A stretch of 64,000 nucleotides of DNA from Sagittula stellata E-37 (GCF_039724765.1 NZ_CP155729.1:3853501-3917500); one strand, 5' to 3'; positions 29,861 to 39,805 are shown, counted from the first letter of the stretch. The notes: generated by a model from the sequence alone, not told the origin. A program made the numbers and translations.

Positions 29861-30949
29861 TCAGGCCGCCAGCGCGTAGGCGGCGGGCGCGACGAGATTG
29901 CCGTCTTCGCCGAAGATGTAGATGTGACGCGGGTCGAGCCAGACGCTCAGTTTCTCGCCAAGCGACAGATGGTGAACTCCGTGGATCAGGCCGACCCAGC
30001 GTTCCCCGTGGTGGTCCAGATGCACGAAGGTCTCCGATCCGGTCAGTTCGGTCACGCCAAGCGTCGCCTTGAACTCGATGGCGTCGGCGGCGTGGCGCAT
30101 GATCTCAAGGTGGTTGGGACGGAAACCCGCCGTGTAGCGGCCATCGGCCAGAGCCGCGATCTGGCCCGTGGCCGGCGCGGTCTGACCGTCACCGAACGCA
30201 ATCTGGCTGCCGGTCTTGGTGATCTGCAGGAAGTTCATCGGTGGATCGCTGAAGACCCGCGCCGTCGTGGCATCGACAGGCTGGCGATAGACCGAGGGCG
30301 TCGGACCGAACTGGGTGATCCGCCCTTCCCAGAGCGTCGCGACATGGCCTCCCAGCAGAAGCGCCTCCTCCGGTTCCGTCGTGGCGTATACGAAGATGCT
30401 TCCCGAGGCCTCGAAGATCTTCGGGATCTCGACGCGCAATTCCTCGCGCAGCTTGTAGTCGAGGTTCGCCAGCGGTTCGTCCAGCAACACCAGACCGGCG
30501 TTCTTGACCAGCGCGCGGGCCAACGCGCAGCGCTGCTGCTGACCGCCCGACAGTTCCAGCGGCTTGCGCGACAGCATCGGGGTGAGCTTCATCATCTCTG
30601 CGGTCTCGCGCACGCGGCGGTCAATCTCGGCCTTGTCGACCCCCATCAGCTTCATCGGCGAGGCAATGTTGTCGTAGACGGTCATCGACGGGTAATTGAT
30701 GAACTGCTGGTAGACCATGGCGACCTTGCGGTCCTGCACGCGCTGTCCGGTCACGTCGTCGCCGTTCCAGAACACCTTCCCCGTCGCCGGAGCGTCCAGC
30801 CCGGCCATCAGCCGCATCAGCGAGGTCTTGCCCGAAAGCGTCGGCCCCAGAAGGACGTTCATCGTGCCCTTTTCCAGCGTCAAGTCGGTGGGGTAGATAT
30901 GCGTCTGCCCCTCCACGATCTTGGACACGCCCTTCAGTTCCAGCGTCAT
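29861..30949 (-). CDS. glpS: Glycerol ABC transporter ATPase with canonical signature
   Basis: The 362-residue ATPase has Walker A GPTLSGKTS (a serine in place of the usual glycine), signature LSGGQQQRCALARALV, Walker B VLLDEPLANLDY, and the switch segment reads YATTEPEE, so the usual H-loop histidine is replaced by threonine. It therefore complements GlpT: one partner has the good signature, the other the good switch histidine. GGGGAGG precedes the ATG. It follows glpD by 13 bases. Confidence 0.92.
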   Translation of the reverse strand: MTLELKGVSKIVEGQTHIYPTDLTLEKGTMNVLLGPTLSGKTSLMRLMAGLDAPATGKVFWNGDDVTGQRVQDRKVAMVYQQFINYPSMTVYDNIASPMKLMGVDKAEIDRRVRETAEMMKLTPMLSRKPLELSGGQQQRCALARALVKNAGLVLLDEPLANLDYKLREELRVEIPKIFEASGSIFVYATTEPEEALLLGGHVATLWEGRITQFGPTPSVYRQPVDATTARVFSDPPMNFLQITKTGSQIAFGDGQTAPATGQIAALADGRYTAGFRPNHLEIMRHAADAIEFKATLGVTELTGSETFVHLDHHGERWVGLIHGVHHLSLGEKLSVWLDPRHIYIFGEDGNLVAPAAYALAA

Positions 30950-30962
30950 CCGGTCCTCCCCT

Positions 30963-32561
30963 TCATTCGGCTGCCGCAGAGGCGTCGCGCCGGTTCTGCG
31001 TCATCCATGTGTTCAGTGCCTCGATCTGCGCCCGATCCAGCCGGAGACCCAGCTTGTTGCGGCGCCAGACCACGTCCTCGGCGGTGCGGGCGAATTCGTG
31101 GTCCATCAACCAGGTCACTTCCGCCTCTGTCATCGTGGCGCCGAAATCCTGACCCAGGTCCGCCGCTGCCTTCGCGTCGCCGAGGACCTTTTTGGCTTCC
31201 GTGCCGTAGGCCCGGACAAGGCGTTTCGCCCAGAACTCGGTCAGGAAGGGATACTTCGCCTTGAGCGCGCCGATCTGGTCTGCCACGCCCGTCACCGGGA
31301 AATCGCCGCCGGGCAAAGGTACGCCCGCAGTCCACGCGCCCTTTGTCACCTTCAGTTGCGTGCCGATCTTTTCCAGCGCGCTTTCGGCCAGGCGGCGATA
31401 GGTGGTGATCTTGCCGCCGAAGATGTTCAGCATCGGCGCGCCGGTGCTGGTGTCGACCTTCAGCGTGTAATCCCGCGTCGCCGCCGTGGCGCTGCTGGCA
31501 CCGTCGTCGTACAGCGGGCGGACGCCGGAATAGGTCCAGACCACGTCCTCGTCGGTCAGGTCCTTGCGGAAATAGTGATTGGCGAAGTCGATCAGGTAGC
31601 GCCGTTCTTCCGGCGTGCATACCGGCTTGACCGACGGATCGTCATGTTCGGCATCGGTGGTCCCGATCAGGGTAAAATCCGTCTCGTAGGGGATCGAGAA
31701 GATGATCCGCCCGTCCGTGCCCTGGAAGAAATAGCATTTGTCGTGGTCGTAAAGGCGCTTGGTCACGATGTGGCTGCCGCGCACGAGGCGCACGCCTTCG
31801 CGCGAATTCACACGTACCTTGGTCTGGATGATGTCGCCGACCCAAGGCCCGCCGGCGTTGACCAGCATCCGCGCTTTGTGCGCCCGGGTCTCGCCGGTCT
31901 CGGCGTTGACCGTCTCGATATGCCACAGACCGTCTTCGGGGTGCGCCGACTTGACCTTCGTCCGCGTCAGGATCTCTGCCCCGCGCGCCGCCGCGTCGCG
32001 GGCGTTCAGAACCACCAGCCGGGAATCCTCGATCCAACAGTCGGAATATTCGTAGGCCTTCTCGAAACGATCCTCCAGCGGCTTGCCCTCGGGCGCGGCG
32101 CGCAGATCGACCGTCGATGTGCCCGGCAGGATTTTCCGTCCTCCGAGGTTGTCGTACATGAACAGTCCCAGCCGGATCAGCCACGCAGGGCGGCGCCCCT
32201 TCATCCACGGCATGAACAGGCTGAGCAGCTTCGATGTCGGCGTCTCGGACTCGAAGCGCATGTCCTTGTGGTAGGGCAGCACGAAGCGCATCGGCCAGCT
32301 GATGTGCGGCATGGCGCTCAGCAGCACCTCGCGCTCGATCAGCGCTTCGCGGACAAGGCGGAATTCGAAGTATTCGAGATAGCGCAGACCGCCATGGAAC
32401 AGCTTGGTGGAAGAGGACGAGGTGGCGGAGGCCAGGTCGTTCATCTCGGCCAGCGTCACCGACAGACCACGTCCCGTGGCGTCGCGCGCGATGCCGCATC
32501 CGTTGATGCCGCCACCGATGATGAAAAGATCGGTAACCGTATCGGCTGCGGTATGCGTCAC
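30963..32561 (-). CDS. glpD: Aerobic glycerol-3-phosphate dehydrogenase
   Basis: The 532-residue flavoprotein oxidises glycerol 3-phosphate to dihydroxyacetone phosphate and passes electrons to quinone at the inner membrane. It shows the FAD dinucleotide fold FIIGGGINGCGIARDA, SSSTKLFHGGLRYLE, VRGSHIVTKR, GTTDAEHDDPS, YSGVRPLYDDG and NIFGGKITTYRR. The start is GTG at 32561, seven or so bases after GGGGGGAA. It is first in the operon, divergent from glpR. Confidence 0.94.
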   Translation of the reverse strand: MTHTAADTVTDLFIIGGGINGCGIARDATGRGLSVTLAEMNDLASATSSSSTKLFHGGLRYLEYFEFRLVREALIEREVLLSAMPHISWPMRFVLPYHKDMRFESETPTSKLLSLFMPWMKGRRPAWLIRLGLFMYDNLGGRKILPGTSTVDLRAAPEGKPLEDRFEKAYEYSDCWIEDSRLVVLNARDAAARGAEILTRTKVKSAHPEDGLWHIETVNAETGETRAHKARMLVNAGGPWVGDIIQTKVRVNSREGVRLVRGSHIVTKRLYDHDKCYFFQGTDGRIIFSIPYETDFTLIGTTDAEHDDPSVKPVCTPEERRYLIDFANHYFRKDLTDEDVVWTYSGVRPLYDDGASSATAATRDYTLKVDTSTGAPMLNIFGGKITTYRRLAESALEKIGTQLKVTKGAWTAGVPLPGGDFPVTGVADQIGALKAKYPFLTEFWAKRLVRAYGTEAKKVLGDAKAAADLGQDFGATMTEAEVTWLMDHEFARTAEDVVWRRNKLGLRLDRAQIEALNTWMTQNRRDASAAAE

Positions 32562-32823
32562 GCGATTCCCCCCTATGATGCGCGTATCTGCATCATTTAT
32601 GTTCACAATAACCAATTTACGCAAGCGTTTTCTTTCGTTTGTGTTCGCTTTTGGATTTCCCCGACCACTCAAAGGTTTACCGGTCCGGCCCACATCGCGC
32701 CCGCGCACCAACCGCAACAAAATGCGGGCAGAAGGTTGCGGAACCGCGCATTTGCAACGACCTTTCCGAAGAGGCAGGCTGACCAAAAGCGCGCCGCGCA
32801 TCTGCAATTCGAAAGTAACGAAC
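32562..32823. promoter_or_regulatory. Divergent glpD/glpR promoter region
   Basis: This 262-base gap is AT-rich near 32575-32660. The stretch TTTCTTTCGTTTGTGTTCGC (from 32628) holds repeated TTCG units like those in DeoR-family operators, so it is the best candidate for GlpR binding. No gene is seen. Confidence 0.45.
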
Positions 32824-33585
32824 GTGTCCCAAACATTCCGCCATCCGGAGATTCTCGACATCGTCCGCCGCGAAGGGAAGGTCACCGTGGACGGGCTGGC
32901 CGCGCATTTCGGCGTCACCCTCCAGACCATCCGCCGCGATCTGACCGACCTCGCCGAAGCCGGCCGACTGGAACGGGTGCACGGCGGTGCGGTGATGCCG
33001 TCAGGGACAACCAACATCGAATACGGCGAACGGCGATCCCTGAACCGCGAGGCCAAGCACGCCATCGCGCAGGCCTGCGCCGCGCAAGTGCCCAATGCCA
33101 TCTCGCTTTTCCTGAGCATCGGAACGTCCACCGAAGCGGTGGCCGAGGCGCTGCTGCACCACGAGAACCTGATGGTCGTCACCAACAACATGAACGTGGC
33201 CAATATCCTCGCCGCCAACCCGCGTTGCGAGATCCTCCTGACCGGTGGGCAGTTGCGCCGCGCCGACGGCGGACTTGTCGGCAATCTCGCGACCGAGACC
33301 ATCCGGCAATTCAAGTTCGATCTGGCGGTGATCGGGTGTTCGGCGCTGGATCGCGACGGCGACCTGCTCGATTTCGACATTCAGGAGGTCAGCGTGAACC
33401 AGGCCATCCTGCGCCACTCGCGCAAGACCTTCCTCGTGGCCGACCAGACCAAGTTCGCCCGGACGGCCCCCGCGCGCATCGCCTCTCTGTCTGACGTCGA
33501 CGCCTTCTTTACCGACAAACCCCTGCCCCCCAGCCTTGCCGCACAGTGCAAGACCTGGGGCACGCGCGTCGTCATGCCGGACTGA
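32824..33585 (+). CDS. glpR: Glycerol-3-phosphate regulon repressor, DeoR family
   Basis: The 253-residue regulator has the N-terminal DeoR helix-turn-helix (RHPEILDIVRREGKVTVDGL, then AAHFGVTLQTIRRDL) and the C-terminal sugar-phosphate sensor domain (SIGTSTEAVAEAL, LTGGQLRRADGGLVG, DQTKFARTAPARIASL). The GTG at 32824 fits the family start. It is divergent from glpD and the whole glycerol operon and should repress both until glycerol 3-phosphate accumulates. Confidence 0.9.
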   Translation: MSQTFRHPEILDIVRREGKVTVDGLAAHFGVTLQTIRRDLTDLAEAGRLERVHGGAVMPSGTTNIEYGERRSLNREAKHAIAQACAAQVPNAISLFLSIGTSTEAVAEALLHHENLMVVTNNMNVANILAANPRCEILLTGGQLRRADGGLVGNLATETIRQFKFDLAVIGCSALDRDGDLLDFDIQEVSVNQAILRHSRKTFLVADQTKFARTAPARIASLSDVDAFFTDKPLPPSLAAQCKTWGTRVVMPD

Positions 33586-33856
33586 AGCGGCGGGCTGTCG
33601 ACGTCTGGACGGCGCGCAACGATCCCGGTCGGCAGGCCTGGCAGACTGACCGCTGTCCTGCCCGCCCGTGACTGTGGCGACGTGCAGGAATTTACCGGCT
33701 CCGGTCCGGTTCGCGCGGCCAGCGGGCCGCAGGCGCGGTGCGACATGCCGAAGCCCTTGTCGAAGGTCACGCGCGCGGGCTACGAGGGGACGACTGCCGC
33801 CAGCCCTGACGGTTGCTGCGGCGCGCGCCTGACGACATAGCTTCCGGACCCGTGAC
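33586..33856. other. Intergenic stretch with nothing recognised
   Basis: About 270 GC-rich bases between glpR and the TauE-like gene. Open frames on both strands look like codon-bias shadows and show no family resemblance. Confidence 0.4.
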
Positions 33857-34687
33857 TTGGACATACTCGCCAACCAAACCGTACTGATAGAAATCGCGGC
33901 GGCGCTCGTGCTGGCCGGTGCCGCCATAGGTTTCCTTGCCGGTCTGTTCGGCGTTGGCGGCGGCGCGATTTCCGTTCCCGTCTTCTACGAGATCTTCGGC
34001 GCGCTCGGGTATCCGCCGGACATCGCGATGCCCGTCGCCGTGGGCACATCGCTGGCCGTGATCATCCCGACCTCGATCGTGTCGGCACGCGCACACAACG
34101 CCAAGGGCACGCTCGACATGGCGATCCTGAAGACATGGGCCGTGCCGGTGCTGATCGGTGTGATGCTGGGTTCGTTCATTGCGCGCTACGCCGCACCCGA
34201 GGTCTTCCAGGCCGTCTTCGTCACCATCGCCAGCGTCAACGCCGTAAAACTATTGCGGAGGGGCAAAAGCTGGCAGTTGCGCGACACGCTGCCCGGCCCG
34301 TGGGTGATGCGGCTGGGTGGCGGCGGGATCGGCCTCGTCTCGGCGATCATGGGGATCGGCGGCGGTGCGGTGTCGAACCTGTTTCTCACACTGCACGGCG
34401 TGCCGATCCACCGCGCGGTTTCGACCTCTGCCGGCGTCGGCGTCCTGATCGCGATACCGGGCACCGTTGGGTACATCCTTGCGGGCATGGGCAAGGACGG
34501 CCTGCCGCCAGCGTCCCTTGGCTTCGTCTCGCTCGCCGCATTTGCGCTGACGATTCCCACGTCGCTGCTGACCACCCGCTTCGGCGTGGCGATGGCGCAC
34601 CGGATGGAACGGCGCGCGCTGGAACTGGCCTTCGGTACCTTCCTCGCGCTCGTGGCGCTGCGCTTCCTCTACGCGCTGTTCGCCTGA
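33857..34687 (+). CDS. Sulfite exporter TauE/SafE family permease
   Basis: The 276-residue membrane protein has about eight hydrophobic segments. The two family repeats each carry a glycine-rich motif: FLAGLFGVGGGAISVPVF (about 26-43) and AIMGIGGGAVSNLFLTLHG (about 161-180). These proteins move small organosulfur or sulfite anions outward. The TTG at 33857 is the only start that keeps the whole first segment, but its ribosome site is weak. The neighbours do not show a substrate. Confidence 0.85.
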   Translation: MDILANQTVLIEIAAALVLAGAAIGFLAGLFGVGGGAISVPVFYEIFGALGYPPDIAMPVAVGTSLAVIIPTSIVSARAHNAKGTLDMAILKTWAVPVLIGVMLGSFIARYAAPEVFQAVFVTIASVNAVKLLRRGKSWQLRDTLPGPWVMRLGGGGIGLVSAIMGIGGGAVSNLFLTLHGVPIHRAVSTSAGVGVLIAIPGTVGYILAGMGKDGLPPASLGFVSLAAFALTIPTSLLTTRFGVAMAHRMERRALELAFGTFLALVALRFLYALFA

Positions 34688-34860
34688 CCGCGAGGGGGCA
34701 TTCCGCCATTAGTCGGCACGAACGCCTATTCCGGTTCGGTCCGCATCGCCTTCGACCTGCCGTCGATCAAGCCGGTCGAGGCGATCCGCCAGACCCCTGC
34801 CGCCATGCCCCAAGCCATGACGTCCGATCTGTTCGGGTTGGCGAATAGGATAGGCATGGC

Positions 34861-35727
34861 TCACCCCGCCGCGAGATCAGGATCCGAAAGGACCGCGGCG
34901 TGGATTTCCGCCGGAGTGGCGCACCAGACGCCATCCATCGCGGCCACTTCGGCCAGCGCCTCTGCCACGGGTCGCAGGCGCCACGGCTGGCCGGATATGA
35001 AGCTGTGAAGCACGACGCTCATGACCACCGGGTGCCTCGACGCCATCAGTTCCTTTGCCTCGTCCCGGATCATCGCCGCAAAGCCACGGGCGTCCAACTG
35101 GCGGCCGACCATCGTGGTGCTGTCGTTGAGTTCGGCGGCATAGGGAATGCTCAGGATCCGCCCCGTCCCCGCCCGCAGCCACACCGGCTGGTCGTCAAGC
35201 CGCAGGTCCAGCAGGTAGCGGTACCCGGCACCATGGAGGCTTTTCAGCGAGGTCGGCGTATGCGCGAGCCAGGGCGAGGACCAGCCTCCGGGCGCGGCGC
35301 CTTCTTCACGTGCGATGCGTTCGAGAACCTGACAGACGTAGCCCTGCTCCGCCCCTTCCGGCAAGGCTGTCAGGCTGTCGGAATTGGAATGCCCATGCCC
35401 CACGATCTCGGCTCCCACGGCGCGGGCGGCGGTCAGGACCTCCGGTGCCTCGTCATACACATCGGTGTTCAGCAGGACCGCCGGTCGGATACCTGCGGCC
35501 GCCAAGCGGTCGAACAGGCGGAACGCCCCTACCCTGTTGCCAAAGTCCCTCCATGCTGCGTTCACGAGGTCGGGTGCGGCGCCGCGCGGCAGGATGTCTT
35601 CTGTCATGCCGCCGTCGGGACGGTAGCTTTCGACACCTACCGCCACCCAGAGCGCAACCCGCGCGCCGTTGGGCCACCTGCCCTCCGGGCGCGCCGGAAG
35701 GGCGGAGTAGGACCACGGCAGCGTCAT
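34861..35727 (-). CDS. Polysaccharide deacetylase family protein, PuuE-like
   Basis: The 288-residue NodB-fold protein resembles the metal-independent PuuE allantoinase branch: LPWSYSAL at the N-terminus, IVGHGHSNSDSL, GGWSSPWLAHTPTSLKSL, ILSIPYAAELNDSTTMVGRQ and VVMSVVLHSFISGQPWRLRP. The usual TxDD metal motif is not intact (LLNTDVYDEA), which fits PuuE rather than chitin-type deacetylases. Its ATG overlaps the amidohydrolase stop by four bases. Hydrolysis of a cyclic amide or ureide is the inferred role. Confidence 0.78.
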   Translation of the reverse strand: MTLPWSYSALPARPEGRWPNGARVALWVAVGVESYRPDGGMTEDILPRGAAPDLVNAAWRDFGNRVGAFRLFDRLAAAGIRPAVLLNTDVYDEAPEVLTAARAVGAEIVGHGHSNSDSLTALPEGAEQGYVCQVLERIAREEGAAPGGWSSPWLAHTPTSLKSLHGAGYRYLLDLRLDDQPVWLRAGTGRILSIPYAAELNDSTTMVGRQLDARGFAAMIRDEAKELMASRHPVVMSVVLHSFISGQPWRLRPVAEALAEVAAMDGVWCATPAEIHAAVLSDPDLAAG

Positions 35728-37235
35728 GCCAGACCCCCTGTCAGCTTTCGGGTCATGCCGACATCCCGGGCGGCGGCTCGGTCGTGGATGGCGCGATAGA
35801 CCGGAAGCAGGCCGGCCACTTCGTCGGCGGCGCGGCGCAGGATCGGAGCCAGGCCGCCAAAGACATCGCGCGCCTCGTCCAGCAAGGCGGCTTCGTCCAC
35901 GGAAACCACGCGCCCGCTCTCTGCCACGACCCGGCCCGCCACCATGGTCATCCGCACGGAGCTGCCGTTTTCGACGTGAACCAGCTGGCGGAAAAGGTCG
36001 TTCATCGGCAGGAAGGGCAGCGACGACAAATCGACGAGGATCAGGTCAGCCGGTGCGCCCGCGTCGAGCGTGCCGAGGCCGGGCCGCCGCATGGCTTCTC
36101 CCCCGCCGACAGTCGCCGCGTGCAGCACCTCATGCGCCGTGGGCCAGCGGTCGGGATCGTCGCCGGACAGCGTGTGGATCATCCCGGCGGTCTTCATCAC
36201 CGACCACATGTTCACTGCATCGTCGGCGATGGCCTCGTCCACACCGAGCGAGACGGAGATGCCCCTGTCCAGCATCTCGCGCAACGGCATCACGCCCGAG
36301 CCGAGCCGCAGATTGCTGATCGGGTTGTGCGCCACCTTCGCCCCGGCTGCCGCGATCAGGTCCAGATCGCAGGCGTCGACCCAGATCGCGTGGATCACCT
36401 GCATCCGGTCGGTCAAAAGACCCAGGTCGTGCGTGTATCGCACGAGGGAGCGTCCGCCGAACCTTTCATGACCGAGCACGCGCTGCAGCTTTGTCTCCAG
36501 CATGTGGGCAAAGACCGGCAGATCGTACTGACGGCTCAGACCATCGAGCGCGGCGAAGTAGTCCGGACTGACGCGCTGCGGCGCCGAGCAGGACACCGCA
36601 GCGGCGATGCGCCCGTCTTCGGCTCCGTGCCAGCGGTCAACAAGGTGATCGTAGAGCGCCAGCAGATCGCGCGCGGTCAGCTTCGGGCGGCGGGCGAGTT
36701 GCGGCCGCAGGTCGTCGAGAGCCAGTGCATCGAGGAACGGCAGCTTCTCCAGTTCCGACAACTCTGGCTCATCAAGGGCAAGTGTCGCGCGGATTCCGCT
36801 GTCGGCATAGGCCTGCGCCACCGCGTCGATGATCTCGGGCGTGGGTTCGGGCACGAAGAAGCAGTCGTCCATCACCGCCGTCGTCCCACCCCGCAGCATC
36901 TCGATACAGCCGAGCATGGTTCGGAGGTAGGCCTGCCGGGGTGTCGGGCGCAGCGTTTCCAGCGCCGGGCTTTCGTACAGCATGAAGAGTTCGAGCGGCA
37001 GGCAGGGCAGACGCCCCTTCATGTGGTTCACGGAGGAATGGAAGTGGGCGTTGATCAGCCCCGGCATCAGCAGGTCGCCCTTGCCGTCGATGACAGTGGC
37101 GCCGGGCGGCACCGCCAGTGCATCGCCCGAACCGACGATCCGGCCTCTGGTCACCAGAAGGTCCGTCGCCGCGGTCATCCCCGTGTCGGAACAGGGGTCG
37201 AGCAGGTGCACATTGCGGAACAGGGTACTTGTCAT
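35724..37235 (-). CDS. Amidohydrolase, 8-oxoguanine deaminase/TrzA-like
   Basis: The 503-residue protein of the metal-dependent amidohydrolase superfamily has metal ligands in LMPGLINAHFHSSVNH, a later histidine in FAHMLETK, another in HAIWVDACD, HNPISNLRLGSG, and an acidic residue in LGVDEAIADDAVNMW. This is the layout of the cytosine/guanine deaminase and chlorohydrolase branch. It is coupled by four-base overlaps to the racemase upstream and the PuuE-like protein downstream. A deaminating or ring-opening step on a heterocyclic nitrogen compound brought in by the TRAP system is likely. It is somewhat longer than the usual 450 residues because of a C-terminal helical extension. Confidence 0.82.
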   Translation of the reverse strand: MTSTLFRNVHLLDPCSDTGMTAATDLLVTRGRIVGSGDALAVPPGATVIDGKGDLLMPGLINAHFHSSVNHMKGRLPCLPLELFMLYESPALETLRPTPRQAYLRTMLGCIEMLRGGTTAVMDDCFFVPEPTPEIIDAVAQAYADSGIRATLALDEPELSELEKLPFLDALALDDLRPQLARRPKLTARDLLALYDHLVDRWHGAEDGRIAAAVSCSAPQRVSPDYFAALDGLSRQYDLPVFAHMLETKLQRVLGHERFGGRSLVRYTHDLGLLTDRMQVIHAIWVDACDLDLIAAAGAKVAHNPISNLRLGSGVMPLREMLDRGISVSLGVDEAIADDAVNMWSVMKTAGMIHTLSGDDPDRWPTAHEVLHAATVGGGEAMRRPGLGTLDAGAPADLILVDLSSLPFLPMNDLFRQLVHVENGSSVRMTMVAGRVVAESGRVVSVDEAALLDEARDVFGGLAPILRRAADEVAGLLPVYRAIHDRAAARDVGMTRKLTGGLA

Positions 37236-37954
37236 GCCGGGAGGTCCCCGGCGATCAGCCGGGTCAGCGCCGGAGAGAGGCCGATGGTTTCCGCGATGGG
37301 TACGGGGCGGGACGGCAGCGGCGCGCCGCCCGTGACCCGCGCAACGCTCAACGCCACCGCAGCCGCCCCGTCGCTGACGGGAATGCTGGCACGTGGGGCG
37401 AGGCGCGCGGCCATGCCGACGACGGCCGCACCGAGGATGACCGCCGCGCCCGCGCCGGCCTTGGCCAGACGGTCCACCGCGGCAAGAACAGCATCGTCCC
37501 GCGCCTCGGCGTTCAGGTATTCGGCACGGGTGGCGAACTCGATCACCTCCCAAGCAACGGGCGCATGGCCGTAGCCTTCGAGAAGACGCCGGTAGAGTGG
37601 CCGACTCGACGCGCCGAAGATCACCACGCCGACCGGCGCTTCCCCAGCTGCGGCCAGCGCCGCTTCCGTCAGCCCGGTGACGGGCACCGGAAGCAGTTCG
37701 GACAAGGCGCGCAACGCCGTGTCGAAGGAGATGGCGAGGATCACGCCGTCACACCCGAGCGCATGAACGGCGGCCAGCTCCAGTGCCGCGTGTCCGGCGA
37801 TCAGGTTCTCTGCCTCGGTCGTCACGATGCGCGCCCCGAACCCGCCGTTGACTCCCTCTATCGTGACGCCGGGCGGGGCTATGCGCATGGCCTCGGCCAC
37901 GAAGGCGCCGGTCACCTCCGCCGATGTGTTCGGGTTCAGCGCCAGAAGCCGCAT
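37232..37954 (-). CDS. Aspartate/glutamate/hydantoin racemase family protein
   Basis: The 240-residue protein has the two catalytic-cysteine regions of the family. LALNPNTSAEVT is present at the N-terminus, and HALGCDGVILAISFDTALRAL carries the first cysteine position, although the expected nucleophile reads F-D-T; the second site reads GAAVVGMA. Both active-site cysteines therefore look substituted, which is unusual. The stop overlaps the amidohydrolase start and its own ATG overlaps the dctM stop. It may be a racemase-fold hydrolase or decarboxylase. Confidence 0.75.
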   Translation of the reverse strand: MRLLALNPNTSAEVTGAFVAEAMRIAPPGVTIEGVNGGFGARIVTTEAENLIAGHAALELAAVHALGCDGVILAISFDTALRALSELLPVPVTGLTEAALAAAGEAPVGVVIFGASSRPLYRRLLEGYGHAPVAWEVIEFATRAEYLNAEARDDAVLAAVDRLAKAGAGAAVILGAAVVGMAARLAPRASIPVSDGAAAVALSVARVTGGAPLPSRPVPIAETIGLSPALTRLIAGDLPA

Positions 37955-39231
37955 CACAACAACCCCGGAAAGACCGCGATCAGCGCGACGACCGCAAGGA
38001 TGCAGGCGAGGAACGGCAGCACACCGAGGATGACCGTCCCGACCTGTCCACGTCCGCGCACGCTTTGCGTGACATAAAGGTTCATGCCCACGGGCGGCGT
38101 GATCAGCGCCAGTTCGCACATCATCACCAGGAAGATGCCGAACCACACGCTGTCGTACCCCAGATGCGTGACCACCGGCAGCACGATGGGGATGGTCGCG
38201 ATCATCATCGCCAGAGCATCCAGGAAACAGCCGAGGATCAGATAAAGTACCACCAGCAGCATCAGCATGGTGACCGGCCCGACCTCCAGCCCCGACACGA
38301 AGGCCGAGACCTGCGCAGGCACGCCCAGCACACCGAGGATGAAGTTCAGGTAGAATGCCGCGACGAGGATCAGCAGCGTCATCGCCGTGGTCGTCACGGT
38401 GGACAACATCGCCTCGCGCAGCATGGGCCAGGTCAGCGACCGGTATGCGGCAGTCAGGATCAGCGCACCCACGACGCCCACGCCCGCGGCCTCTGTGGGC
38501 GTGGCGAAGCCTAGGTAGATCGACCCCATCACCAACACGAAGATCGCCAGAGGCGGCAGGAGATCGCCCAGCCGCTTGCGGCGCTCGGGCCAGGGCGCCA
38601 TGCGCTCCGGTCGTCCGGCCACGGCGGGGTTCAACAGGCTCGCGACGATGATGACCCCCATGAAGGCCAGCGCCAGCACGATGCCCGGCAGGATCCCCGC
38701 AAGGAACAGCGCCCCGATGGAGGTGTTGGTGATTGCACCATAGATGATGAGGTTGATCGACGGCGGGATGAGAATGCCCAGCGTGGCGCCGGAGGCGACG
38801 CTGCCCGCCACCCAAGCCTCGGCGTAGTTCTGGCGGCGGAAGGTGGGAAAGGCCACCGTCCCGATGGTCGCCGCCGTGGCCACCGACGAGCCGGAGATCG
38901 CCGCAAAGACCGTCGAGGCGGCGATATTCGTGTGCAACAGGCCCCCCGGCAGCGGTCGTGTCCAGTCCGCCAGCGCGCGGTACATGCGCTCGGTCACGCC
39001 GCCCCGGACGAGGATTTCGCCCATCAGCACGAACAGCGGGATAGCGACCAGCAGGAAGTTGTTCAGCGTGCCCCACATCATCGTCCCGAAAGGCCGCAGC
39101 ATCGCATCCCCGAAGAACAGCCAGGCGCCGGTCAGCGCCACGGTGAACAGGGCCGTCGCAATGTGCTGTCCGATGAACAGCAGGAACAGCAGCAAGCCAA
39201 AGCCGATGGCCGCGCCTTCAATTCCGAGCAT
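37954..39231 (-). CDS. dctM: TRAP transporter large permease
   Basis: The 425-residue DctM-type protein has about twelve membrane segments. Family stretches include LFVLMGEILVRGGVTERMY, SGSSVATAATIGTVAFP, GSVASGATLGILIPPSINL and the C-terminal ITPPVGMNLYV. The ATG at 39231 follows GGGGAGAG and lies within the end of dctQ (14-base overlap). It is the ion-coupled translocating subunit for the solute delivered by the binding protein at 39813. Confidence 0.9.
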   Translation of the reverse strand: MLGIEGAAIGFGLLLFLLFIGQHIATALFTVALTGAWLFFGDAMLRPFGTMMWGTLNNFLLVAIPLFVLMGEILVRGGVTERMYRALADWTRPLPGGLLHTNIAASTVFAAISGSSVATAATIGTVAFPTFRRQNYAEAWVAGSVASGATLGILIPPSINLIIYGAITNTSIGALFLAGILPGIVLALAFMGVIIVASLLNPAVAGRPERMAPWPERRKRLGDLLPPLAIFVLVMGSIYLGFATPTEAAGVGVVGALILTAAYRSLTWPMLREAMLSTVTTTAMTLLILVAAFYLNFILGVLGVPAQVSAFVSGLEVGPVTMLMLLVVLYLILGCFLDALAMMIATIPIVLPVVTHLGYDSVWFGIFLVMMCELALITPPVGMNLYVTQSVRGRGQVGTVILGVLPFLACILAVVALIAVFPGLL

Positions 39232-39805
39232 CGTCGCTCTCCCCGGTGTGGTCGATGTAGTGGCCGACTTCCTCATCGACGGTGGGCGGGCCGTAGTGTG
39301 CTTCGACGGCGCTTGGATCGGTCCGCAGAAGGAACAACGCGTGCAGCGTGGTCAGGCAGGCGACCAGCGCGAAGATCGCCGTCCCCGCCACCCACACCGC
39401 TTGCGGCACCCAGAGCGGGGTCTGCAGCGGCGTGTTTGTCACCGCGCCAAAGCGCATGGTCTCGGACAGTTCGCCCCAGGCGTGCCAGGCCATGAACAGG
39501 CCAAGCGCCGCAATGCTCGCCTGCGCCAGCACGTGCAGGGCCGCACGCAGGCCCAAGGGGAACATCCGCAGGAAGATGTCGATCTTCGGATGCCCCCGGT
39601 TGAGCAGCGTCAGCGACAGGCCAAGCGATCCCACAAATGCCAGAGCATAGCCGCCCAGTTCATCCGTGCCCTGGATCGACGCGCCAAAGACGTCACGACC
39701 GACGATATCGACGAAGATCAGCACTGCGAGAACGAGGACCGACGCACCCGCGACAAGCGCGAGTGCGAAGGCCAGTCCCCGGGCAAGGCCCAGTATCCGA
39801 ACCAT
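39218..39805 (-). CDS. dctQ: TRAP transporter small permease
   Basis: The 195-residue protein has four hydrophobic segments and the DctQ features FVDIVGRDVFG, GTDELGGYALAFVGSLGLS and HPKIDIFL. It ends in a hydrophilic tail that overlaps the start of dctM. It lies seven bases after the binding-protein gene. Confidence 0.88.
   Translation of the reverse strand: MVRILGLARGLAFALALVAGASVLVLAVLIFVDIVGRDVFGASIQGTDELGGYALAFVGSLGLSLTLLNRGHPKIDIFLRMFPLGLRAALHVLAQASIAALGLFMAWHAWGELSETMRFGAVTNTPLQTPLWVPQAVWVAGTAIFALVACLTTLHALFLLRTDPSAVEAHYGPPTVDEEVGHYIDHTGESDDARN

Noticed and set aside
34688..34860. A possible gene fragment (a frame reading RIAFDLPSIKPVEAIRQTP)
   Set aside because: It looks protein-like but could not be tied to a family, and has no start or neighbours to support it.
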